Source of the DNA: Nitrososphaera sp035547955
Lineage (GTDB): Archaea > Thermoproteota > Nitrososphaeria > Nitrososphaerales > Nitrososphaeraceae
Direction of reading: 5' to 3'
Assembly (NCBI GenBank): GCA_035547955.1
Contig: DASZTR010000045.1
Span: forward strand, 1-20,598
Length of the DNA: 20,598 bases
The notes under the pieces were generated by a model that saw only the letters and a program-made list of their open reading frames with translations, was not told the DNA's origin and did not search any database. Of this stretch, positions 14,602-20,598 are shown in pieces. The position numbers and the translations under genes are program-made. Position 1 is the first letter of the stretch; each line of letters opens with the position of its first letter.

Positions 14602-15444
14602 TTATTTTTGTAATGCGCTCCTTCTGTCAGGGTCGGGTATCGCTTCTATCAGCGACTTCGTGTACTGGTGTGCAGGGTTCAAGAGCACCCTGTCGATGGG
14701 GCCCGTCTCAACTATCTTGCCGGCGTTCATTATGGCAATGTCGTCGCCGACATAGCGTGCAGTTGACAGGTCGTGGGTGATGTAGATGTACGAAAGGGAA
14801 AAGCGCTGACGTAGCGCCTGCATCAGGTCAAGTATCTCGCCCCTCACCGAAACGTCAAGCATCGAGACCGGCTCGTCGGCGACGATGAGCGCCGGCCTCA
14901 TGACGAGCGCCCTTGCGAGCGCGACCCTCTGGCGCTGGCCGCCGGAGAGCATGTGAGGCAGTCGCCGGGCGATCTCTTGCGCCGGCAAAAGCCTCACCTC
15001 TTCAAGGGCCTTTAGCGCTTTTTCTTCCCTCTGTCCCTTAGTGCTCGCCTTGTCGTGTATTGAGAGGGGCTCCATCACGATGTCTATTATCTTCATGCGG
15101 GGGTTGAGCGACGCGTAGGGATCCTGGTACACCATGTGCACTGATGCGCGAAAGTGCTTCAGCCTGTTGCCCGTGTACTTTGTTACGTCGTTACCCTCGA
15201 AGATTATCGACCCCGCATCCGGATCTACTGCACGGAGCACGAGCCTTGCGACCGTGGTCTTGCCTGAGCCTGATTCGCCTGCAAGTACCAGCACCTTGCC
15301 CCGTTCCAGTGTAAAGCTGACCCCATCCACTGCATTTACAAAATCCTGGCCTTTCTGGTGGATCATCTGCCGGAGGCTGCGCTTGACTGGAAAGTGCTTG
15401 CGCAGGTCTCTGACCTCGAGCAGCGGCGGCGGAGGGGGCGCCAT
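14602..15444 (-). CDS. Peptide/nickel-type ABC transporter ATPase (DppF/OppF-like)
   Basis: This 280-residue subunit hydrolyses ATP to drive import. Walker A is GESGSGKTT, the Q-loop lies in MVYQDPYASLNPRM, the signature is LSGGQRQRVALARAL, Walker B is ALIVADEPVSMLD and the H-loop is YITHDLS. The C-terminal NPAHQYTKSLIEAIPDPDRR is the oligopeptide-transporter extension. The ATG at 15444 (MAPPPPPLLEVRDLRKHF) is preferred to an upstream frame that would run through the promoter. It is the only ATPase gene of the locus, although such importers usually have two. It lies 59 bases before the binding-protein gene, which has its own TATA box. Confidence 0.9.
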   Translation of the reverse strand: MAPPPPPLLEVRDLRKHFPVKRSLRQMIHQKGQDFVNAVDGVSFTLERGKVLVLAGESGSGKTTVARLVLRAVDPDAGSIIFEGNDVTKYTGNRLKHFRASVHMVYQDPYASLNPRMKIIDIVMEPLSIHDKASTKGQREEKALKALEEVRLLPAQEIARRLPHMLSGGQRQRVALARALVMRPALIVADEPVSMLDVSVRGEILDLMQALRQRFSLSYIYITHDLSTARYVGDDIAIMNAGKIVETGPIDRVLLNPAHQYTKSLIEAIPDPDRRSALQK

Positions 15445-15477
15445 ATGTGTATACAAGGGCACTTGGCGCAGCCTTGT

Positions 15478-15485
15478 GATATAAA
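15478..15485 (-). promoter_or_regulatory. TATA box of the ABC ATPase gene
   Basis: TTTATATC on the minus strand is centred about 37 bases before the ATG at 15444. It lies in the 98-base spacer shared with dph6. Confidence 0.5.
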
Positions 15486-15499
15486 CAATAATGTTGAAG

Positions 15500-15508
15500 T
15501 TATATATT
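15500..15508 (+). promoter_or_regulatory. TATA box of the dph6-srp54-pus10 cluster
   Basis: TTATATATT is centred about 39 bases before the dph6 ATG at 15543. No comparable element is seen before srp54 or pus10, which suggests that all three genes share this promoter. Confidence 0.55.
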
Positions 15509-15542
15509 CCGCGCAAGCGTGCCCTGCCCCTATCCCTGTAAA

Positions 15543-16232
15543 ATGAGGCTTGCGGCACTGTTTTCTGGCGGCAAGGACAGCACCTTTGCCATCTATCGGG
15601 CGAGGCAGGCCGGCCATTCCGTCGAATGCCTCATAACGATGCACCCTGCAGCAGACGACAGCGCGCTCTTCCACTACCCCAACAGCCGCATTACGAGATA
15701 CCTTGCTGAGGCAATGGGGCTCCCTCTGCTAGAATCAATCGTGTCCGGTACTGGCAGGGTTGCAGAAACCGAAGCGCTTGCCGCGGCCGTTGCGCAGGCA
15801 AGGTCGCTGTACGGCGTCGAGGGAGTCGTCAGCGGCGCCATCGCAAGCACATTCCAGAGGGGCGCGTTTGACCAAGCCTGCAAGGATGAGAACGGCCTCG
15901 AGCCCCTATCGCCGCTCTGGGGCGTCGAGCCTGAAAAATACTGGGCCGACCTCCTGGCAAACGGCTTTGTAGTGATGGTAGTGGGCGTCTCTGCGATGGG
16001 GCTTGAAAAGGAGTGGCTCGGCAAAATAGTCGACGGAGGTTCGCTTGAAAAACTCGTCTTGCTCTCGAAAAAATACGGCTTTAACCTGTCGTTTGAAGGC
16101 GGCGAAGCAGAGACGCTGGTCCTTGACTGCCCGCTCTACTCAAATAGGCTGTCAGTAAAGAAGGCAATAACCAAGTGGGACGGCCAGCGGGGAATATTTG
16201 AAATACTGGAAGCAGGCCTAGTAAACCGGTAG
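15543..16232 (+). CDS. dph6: Diphthine-ammonia ligase
   Basis: Dph6 performs the last step of diphthamide synthesis, the ATP-dependent amidation of diphthine on elongation factor 2. The 229-residue product is a typical archaeal single-domain member. The N-terminal PP-loop reads LFSGGKDSTFAIYRA (residues 6-20), and later family signatures include GVVSGAIASTFQR, LSPLWG and FEGGEAETLVLDCPLY. The ATG at 15543 puts the PP-loop directly at the N terminus as in relatives. An in-frame ATG at 15519 would add eight residues and crowd the promoter. The stop lies 14 bases before srp54, so the genes are probably co-transcribed. Confidence 0.9.
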   Translation: MRLAALFSGGKDSTFAIYRARQAGHSVECLITMHPAADDSALFHYPNSRITRYLAEAMGLPLLESIVSGTGRVAETEALAAAVAQARSLYGVEGVVSGAIASTFQRGAFDQACKDENGLEPLSPLWGVEPEKYWADLLANGFVVMVVGVSAMGLEKEWLGKIVDGGSLEKLVLLSKKYGFNLSFEGGEAETLVLDCPLYSNRLSVKKAITKWDGQRGIFEILEAGLVNR

Positions 16233-16246
16233 AGAGACAAATAGAA

Positions 16247-17620
16247 ATGTTTGACAACCTGCGCGACGGGCTGAGAGGCGCGCTCAAGAAAATAGTGGGC
16301 GCATCTGACATCAACGAAGAGCTCATAGATTCATTGTGCAAGGATATACAGCGCTCGCTCTTGCTGTCAGACGTAAAGGCCGGGCTTGTCAAGACGATTA
16401 CTGATAACCTGAAGCAGCGCGCGATGACAGAGCAGCCGCCAAAGGGACTCTCGCGCAAGGACCACATCGTCACCATCCTGTACGGCGAGCTGGCAAGGAT
16501 GCTCGGCTACTCTGGGGAGATAATAACTACCATCGACAAGAAGGGCATAGACGACGACCCCGGCATCACCGCTTTCTTCAAGCCCGGCAAGCAGAACGTA
16601 GTACTCCTCCTCGGCATACAGGGCTCGGGCAAGACGACGGTGACGGCCAAACTCGCCCGGTGGCTCACAAAGCACGGCTACAGGGTGGGAGTCATCGGCA
16701 CGGACACTTGGCGCCCCGGCGCGCTGACGCAGTTAAAGATGAACTGCGCCAAGATAAACGTCGAAGTCTATGGCGAAGAGGAGAGCAAGGACGCAGTAGG
16801 GATTGCAAGACACGGCCTTGAGCATTTCAAGTCGCAGAACCTTGACGTTCTGATAATAGACACTGCCGGCCGTCACAAGGAGGAGGCAGGTCTACTGCAG
16901 GAGATGGCCGAGATGCACAAGGTGTCGACGCCTGACCTAGCACTGCTGGTCCTGGACGGAACCATTGGCCAGCAGGCGTACAACCAGGCAGGGGCTTTCC
17001 ATAAGGCGGCTCCGCTTGGCGGCATTATCATTACGAAACTTGACGGTACCGCAAAGGGCGGAGGCGCGCTTGCTGCCTCGGCTGCCACCGGCGCAAAGGT
17101 GATGTTCATAGGGACGGGCGAGCGCATCGACGACCTTGAGCAGTTCTCGCCGACCCGCTTTGTCGGGCGCCTGCTCGGAATGGGCGACATCAAGGCACTC
17201 CTGGAGATGGCAAAGGGCTTGGAGCTGCAGGCAGATGAGAACCAGGCTAGGAGGGTGATGTCCGGCAAGATGACGATAGAGGACTTTTACGCCCAGATGG
17301 AGCAGGTGAGCAAGATTGGCTTTAGAAACGTCATCGACAACATGCCCGGGCTCTCTGGCATGGTAAAAGAAGACCAACTGGACGCTATGCAGGCGCGCAT
17401 GGAGAAGTGGCGCTTCATAATCCAGTCAATGACCCGAGATGAAAAGAAGGATCCTGACCTCATAAACGAGGCGCGGCGCAAGCGCATAGCCCGCGGCTCA
17501 GGGATGCCTGAGAGCGAGGTCAAGCATATGATCACGCAATACAACAACTCCAAGGCGATGATGAAGCAGTCCAAGGGCCGGCAGATGCAGGGCCTGATGA
17601 GGAAGTTCGGGCTTGGCTAA
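16247..17620 (+). CDS. srp54: Signal recognition particle 54 kDa protein (SRP54/Ffh)
   Basis: SRP54 binds signal sequences and 7S RNA and, with its receptor FtsY, delivers ribosomes to the membrane translocon by GTP hydrolysis. The 457 residues contain the N helical domain (1-100) and the GTPase domain with GIQGSGKTT (123-131), DTWRPGA (153-159), DTAGR (205-209) and TKLDG (263-267). The methionine-rich M domain runs from about 320 to the end, with the RNA-binding region RIARGSGMPESEVKHMI. Length and motifs are standard. The ATG start lies 14 bases after dph6, and the gene overlaps the pus10 start by 8 bases. Confidence 0.97.
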   Translation: MFDNLRDGLRGALKKIVGASDINEELIDSLCKDIQRSLLLSDVKAGLVKTITDNLKQRAMTEQPPKGLSRKDHIVTILYGELARMLGYSGEIITTIDKKGIDDDPGITAFFKPGKQNVVLLLGIQGSGKTTVTAKLARWLTKHGYRVGVIGTDTWRPGALTQLKMNCAKINVEVYGEEESKDAVGIARHGLEHFKSQNLDVLIIDTAGRHKEEAGLLQEMAEMHKVSTPDLALLVLDGTIGQQAYNQAGAFHKAAPLGGIIITKLDGTAKGGGALAASAATGAKVMFIGTGERIDDLEQFSPTRFVGRLLGMGDIKALLEMAKGLELQADENQARRVMSGKMTIEDFYAQMEQVSKIGFRNVIDNMPGLSGMVKEDQLDAMQARMEKWRFIIQSMTRDEKKDPDLINEARRKRIARGSGMPESEVKHMITQYNNSKAMMKQSKGRQMQGLMRKFGLG

Positions 17621-18839
17621 TGCTGTAGCTGCAAACTCTTCTCCTTCTCTCCAGTCGTCGCTGCTGTTGCTAATAAAAGAGTATGATCTGTGCACGCACT
17701 GCCTATCGCGGCAACTGGCCGGTGGTATAAACAAGACCATCAGAAGGAGAAGGATGAAGGGAAGAAAAGCAGCCATGCCTTCTACAGGAGAAAAAAAATG
17801 CTACATCTGCAAGGGGCTCTTTGAGAGGCTTGATGAGGTTGCAAAAAAGGCGATGCTTGCGACAAAGCAGTACCGACAGTTCGACACCTTCCTTGTGGGA
17901 GCCACGCTTCCGACGCAGATGTATGAGCGGGAAGACGCGCTGCGCGCCCGGCTAAAGATCCGGGGGAGAGAGGGCGTCAAGAACCACCTGACAAAAGAGC
18001 TTGGCAAGCACCTTGCAAAAATGATGGCAGGGAAGAAAAAGAAAAAGAAGGCCGACTACATGCGGCCTGACCTGACAATCAATGTCGTGGTAGGCAAGGA
18101 CGGCAAAATAGAGGCAACTGCAAGGGCAAGGCCTCTTGCCCTCCTATGCAGGTACGTAAAAAAAGAGCGCGGCCTACCGCAAAAGGCTGAGAAATGCCCA
18201 CTCTGCCTCGGAAAAGGGTGGTGCAACCTCTGCGACGGCACCGGCCTTGCAGATCAAATGGGGAGCGTCGAGGGAATAGTCGCAAAACACCTCCTAGAAA
18301 TGACGAGTGGCCAGGCACCGAAATTCTCGTGGATAGGGAGCGAAGACCAGTCCAGCCTCGTCCTTGGAAAGGGGAGGCCGTTTTACGCCCGGGTATCAGA
18401 CCCAAAGGTGCGCAAACCTAGGAGGACGAGATTTGCAGAGTCAGGCGTCGAAGGGCGGATATTGGAAGTACTTGACGACGTGCCCGAGACGCAGGCGCGC
18501 TTTGTGGTCAAGACAAGGATCGCCTGCAAGTGCGACCGCGCTATTACGCCGGAAGACATTTTGAACCTAAAAAAGTCTCTTGCAGGAGCGCAGGCAAAGT
18601 TTGAAAACAGGGCCAAAATCGCAATAAAAAATATTCATTCTGTTGCACGGGTAGAGAAAACCACCGAACGCGAGTTTGCACTCACAATAGTGGCCGACGG
18701 CGGCCTCCCCATCAAGCAATTCGTAGGAGGCGAACAGTACATCGAGCCGAGCGTTTCGGGCATCTTGGGCGCAAAGTGCGAGTGCACCACGTTTGACATC
18801 CTCAAAGTAGATCTCTTGCAGGCCAAAACCCTGCAGTAG
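17613..18839 (+). CDS. pus10: tRNA pseudouridine synthase Pus10
   Basis: Pus10 makes pseudouridine 54 (and 55 in many archaea) in the T loop of tRNA. The 408-residue protein has an N-terminal zinc site with CTHC (27-30) and CYIC (63-66), a THUMP-like region, and a second cysteine cluster CPLCLGKGWCNLCDGTG (195-211). The catalytic domain follows, with GSED (242-245, Asp245 catalytic) and GKGRPF. A TTG at 17613 is the first usable start and overlaps the end of srp54 by 8 bases; a TTG nearer IKEYDLC is possible. The overlap implies translational coupling. The tRNA-Tyr gene in this window has C rather than U at position 54, so it would lack the usual residue-54 substrate. Confidence 0.93.
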   Translation: MANAVAANSSPSLQSSLLLLIKEYDLCTHCLSRQLAGGINKTIRRRRMKGRKAAMPSTGEKKCYICKGLFERLDEVAKKAMLATKQYRQFDTFLVGATLPTQMYEREDALRARLKIRGREGVKNHLTKELGKHLAKMMAGKKKKKKADYMRPDLTINVVVGKDGKIEATARARPLALLCRYVKKERGLPQKAEKCPLCLGKGWCNLCDGTGLADQMGSVEGIVAKHLLEMTSGQAPKFSWIGSEDQSSLVLGKGRPFYARVSDPKVRKPRRTRFAESGVEGRILEVLDDVPETQARFVVKTRIACKCDRAITPEDILNLKKSLAGAQAKFENRAKIAIKNIHSVARVEKTTEREFALTIVADGGLPIKQFVGGEQYIEPSVSGILGAKCECTTFDILKVDLLQAKTLQ

Positions 18840-18854
18840 TTGGCGACATTTTGA

Positions 18855-18876
18855 GCACCATCTCTACTTATGGTGC
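18855..18876. repeat. Hairpin-forming inverted repeat after pus10
   Basis: GCACCAT (18855-18861) and ATGGTGC (18870-18876) are perfect 7-bp arms with an 8-base loop, starting 15 bases after the pus10 stop. A CCTTTTTC run lies about 30 bases further on. It may stabilise or end the cluster transcript, or act as an operator for the next gene. Confidence 0.5.
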
Positions 18877-18924
18877 CGGAGACTGAACAGGGCTCTTATC
18901 ACTGCCTTTTTCGCAGAGGTATGT

Positions 18925-19851
18925 ATGCATCGGGATGTGGCATCCCCTCTGAAACGAGGCACCTCCTTATCAGCCGCGGGCAGCAGCAACAACAATGATA
19001 GCAGCAACAGCGGCGGGCCGGTTCCTGACGAAGACGGCGTCATGATGTACGACTATGGCTGGCCGATAGGGGTTGTCTATAACCCCACCGTGGTTGCCGC
19101 GTATGGGCTGCAGTATTACGACGTTTATCAAAAGACCGGTGAGGTTGCGGCAAGGCAGAACCTGATAAACACGGCCAATTGGCTGCTAGAGAATGCCAGA
19201 GAACACCGTGGAAAAGAAAAAGGCGGCGATGGCAGTGGCAGGTGTTATTCGCTCTGGGAATACGGTTTTAGATGGAGGTGGTACGGTGGAGTCGAGCCTC
19301 CGTACGCCTCTGCCCTCGCTCAGGCCGAAGGGATAATCGTCTTGTTGCTTGCGCGTCAACTAGCGTCATCATCATCATTATCGTCGATAGCCGCGATGCA
19401 GGATCGATACCTCAAAGAAGCGAAAAAAGCCTTTGGCGCGTTTTTGGTCGACTATGACGACGGCGGAGTCGCAAGTGACGAGGGAAGGGACTCGACATTC
19501 CTGCAGCTCCTTGCCAAACCGGGTTTCCAAAAGACCTACGTGCTAAACGGCCACACAAACTCGCTGATACACATATGGAAATACTACCAGTACACGGGCG
19601 ACTACAGGGCGCTAATTGTGTTTGGAAAGGGGATAAATTGGCTCGTTCGCTCTGACGGCAACAGCTTGCAAAAATATTGCGCCTCCGGCGACAATCGGTC
19701 TTACTACGACCAGATGGGCAACAGGGCGCAGGCTAGCTACCACCAGGCGCACATCAGCCAGCTTGGCAAGCTCTATGAAATAACGGGCGAGCCTGTCCTA
19801 AAAGAATACCGCGACAGGTTTGCCGCCTGCACCACGGGGCAAGGCTACTGA
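18925..19851 (+). CDS. D-glucuronyl C5-epimerase-like protein (C5-epim_C domain)
   Basis: The 308-residue product resembles the C-terminal alpha/alpha-barrel of D-glucuronyl C5-epimerases, which convert glucuronate to iduronate in polysaccharides. Matching segments are PIGVVYNPTVVAAYGLQYYDVYQKTGE (47-73), WYGGVEPPYASALAQAEGIIVLLLA (119-143), VLNGHTNSLIHIWKYYQYTGDY (206-227) and SYHQAHISQLGKLYEITGEP (271-290). Residues 14-31 are a Ser/Asn/Gly-rich linker. No signal peptide or anchor precedes it. The frame upstream is open without a usable start codon, so the ATG at 18925 is the best available start; an ATG at 18921 is out of frame. A role in surface polysaccharide modification is an inference from the family, and the activity may differ. 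Confidence 0.75.
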   Translation: MHRDVASPLKRGTSLSAAGSSNNNDSSNSGGPVPDEDGVMMYDYGWPIGVVYNPTVVAAYGLQYYDVYQKTGEVAARQNLINTANWLLENAREHRGKEKGGDGSGRCYSLWEYGFRWRWYGGVEPPYASALAQAEGIIVLLLARQLASSSSLSSIAAMQDRYLKEAKKAFGAFLVDYDDGGVASDEGRDSTFLQLLAKPGFQKTYVLNGHTNSLIHIWKYYQYTGDYRALIVFGKGINWLVRSDGNSLQKYCASGDNRSYYDQMGNRAQASYHQAHISQLGKLYEITGEPVLKEYRDRFAACTTGQGY

Positions 19852-20159
19852 TATGACGATGTTAGCTTGTGACTGGATATGGATTGTTATTGCCAAACGG
19901 CCCTGGCTAGGATTAGCTCGAAGAAGAAACAATGAACAATGCTCCTACCCATTGTGGCTATTATAAGAGAACTAACTGAATTGTGGAACTAGCTACCTAC
20001 CTCTCCTCTCCCCACAACTACGCTTGTAGTGGTAATAGATAACTGGAAACGTACGCATACGCGCGAATGTGCGTACACGTACTAGACAATCGCCCACTGC
20101 AAAAACATCTATTTTTCAGTAACGTTTTTGTCTGACGCTTGCTCTGAAAATGCAGAGAG
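19852..20159. other. 308-base spacer without a supported gene
   Basis: No coding frame or tRNA is visible. It contains two small inverted repeats. The first is ACAATG/CATTGT (19936-19941 with 19950-19955), preceded by an extra copy of ACAATG at 19929-19934. The second is GTACGCA/TGCGTAC (20051-20057 with 20070-20076) in a stretch of alternating purine and pyrimidine. A T-rich stretch (ATTTTTCAG and CGTTTTTG) at about 20110-20130 precedes the next gene and may hold its promoter. The base composition is more AT-rich than the flanking genes. Confidence 0.5.
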
Positions 20160-20598
20160 ATGAGCTTTGACCCGCTTTACAAGTTGCACGACGCTGCCCA
20201 CGCGGGCCGTATTCCTGAAAAAACCTACAAGCTGGTGGTCGAGCGCTTTGCGCTGGTCAAAGAGGGGATAAAGCGGGTCGAGGACGCGTCTGGGCTGAAA
20301 TATCCTTACTTTTACATCGAACCATCGATGGTGGTCTCCACTTCGGCGGCCGAGTTTGCGCAATTTGGCGTCTTCTTCGCCCGCACCATACCTGTGATAG
20401 GTGACGACAACCTCCTGCGCGTAGTCGTGCAGCTGACCGCCCCACTGATTGCATTCGGCCTGAAGGGCACCATACATGCGATTTTGGCGCACGAGTTTTT
20501 GCACTACCTGGAGCTCGTGAGCAGGATAGTCAAGATGAACGTGATCTCTGACGAGATATCCGGCACGCTCTTTGAGGGCAGGTACGCCGACTCGGGCA
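20160..20598 (+). CDS. Putative metal-dependent peptidase-like protein, N-terminal part (runs off window)
   Basis: The frame from the ATG at 20160 stays open to the window end, giving 146 residues beginning MSFDPLYKLHDAAHAG. Residues 107-119 read HAILAHEFLHYLE. HEFLH (111-115) fits the HExxH zinc-binding motif of zincin peptidases, within an amphipathic helix after a hydrophobic stretch. A possible third ligand, such as a downstream Glu or His, cannot be judged here (DEISGTLFEGRYADSG is the last part seen). No signal peptide is evident. The gene is cut by the edge, so length and family are unknown. Confidence 0.65.
   Translation, partial: MSFDPLYKLHDAAHAGRIPEKTYKLVVERFALVKEGIKRVEDASGLKYPYFYIEPSMVVSTSAAEFAQFGVFFARTIPVIGDDNLLRVVVQLTAPLIAFGLKGTIHAILAHEFLHYLELVSRIVKMNVISDEISGTLFEGRYADSG

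Noticed and set aside
20109..20504. Long open frame on the minus strand opposite the HEFLH gene
   Set aside because: It is the antisense shadow of a GC-rich coding frame; the plus-strand frame has the better codon use and a conserved-looking motif.
1..20598. CRISPR arrays, insertion sequences, integrases, phage or toxin-antitoxin genes
   Set aside because: No regularly spaced repeats, transposase or recombinase motifs, or flanking terminal repeats were seen anywhere in the window.

Overview
This window reads as chromosomal DNA from an ammonia-oxidizing archaeon of the Nitrososphaera type (Thaumarchaeota/Nitrososphaerota). The assignment rests on archaeal marker genes (aIF5A, SRP54, Pus10, Dph6), TATA boxes 25-40 bases before start codons with little or no leader, frequent TTG/GTG starts, an intron-bearing tRNA, a box C/D sRNA and a CFI-box C-terminal domain. 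The species call is inference.

Layout. Bases 1-2600: the tail of an upstream gene, a four-helix membrane protein, a class II fumarase/aspartase family enzyme (fumC-like) and, convergent to it, a small membrane protein behind a DUF488/YeaO-type gene. Bases 3000-4650: a divergently transcribed zinc alcohol dehydrogenase, then a tRNA-Tyr(GUA) gene on the minus strand interrupted by two introns. Bases 4650-6710: hemB (minus) and corA (plus) diverge from a 34-base spacer. Bases 6710-8280: three small or unrecognised genes; the last seems broken by a two-base slip. Bases 8280-8805: aIF5A followed by a box C/D sRNA whose D guide matches the anticodon loop of elongator tRNA-Met.

Bases 8816-15444 (minus) form a peptide/nickel-type ABC importer locus: one ATPase, a 1057-residue substrate-binding protein with a CFI-box and C-terminal membrane helices, and two permeases joined by an ATGA overlap. 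The second permease carries about 190 extra extracytoplasmic residues. Bases 15543-18839 (plus) form a tight translation cluster: dph6 (diphthamide on EF2), srp54 (signal recognition particle) and pus10 (tRNA pseudouridine). Bases 18840-20598: a D-glucuronyl C5-epimerase-like protein, a 308-base spacer with small hairpins and the first 146 codons of a gene with an HEFLH motif.

The themes are RNA and translation maturation, central carbon and heme metabolism, and an elaborated surface oligopeptide-type transporter. No CRISPR array, insertion sequence, integrase or phage gene was seen. The most distinctive items are the two-intron tRNA-Tyr, the C/D sRNA predicted to guide methylation of C34 in elongator tRNA-Met, and the CFI-box substrate-binding protein.
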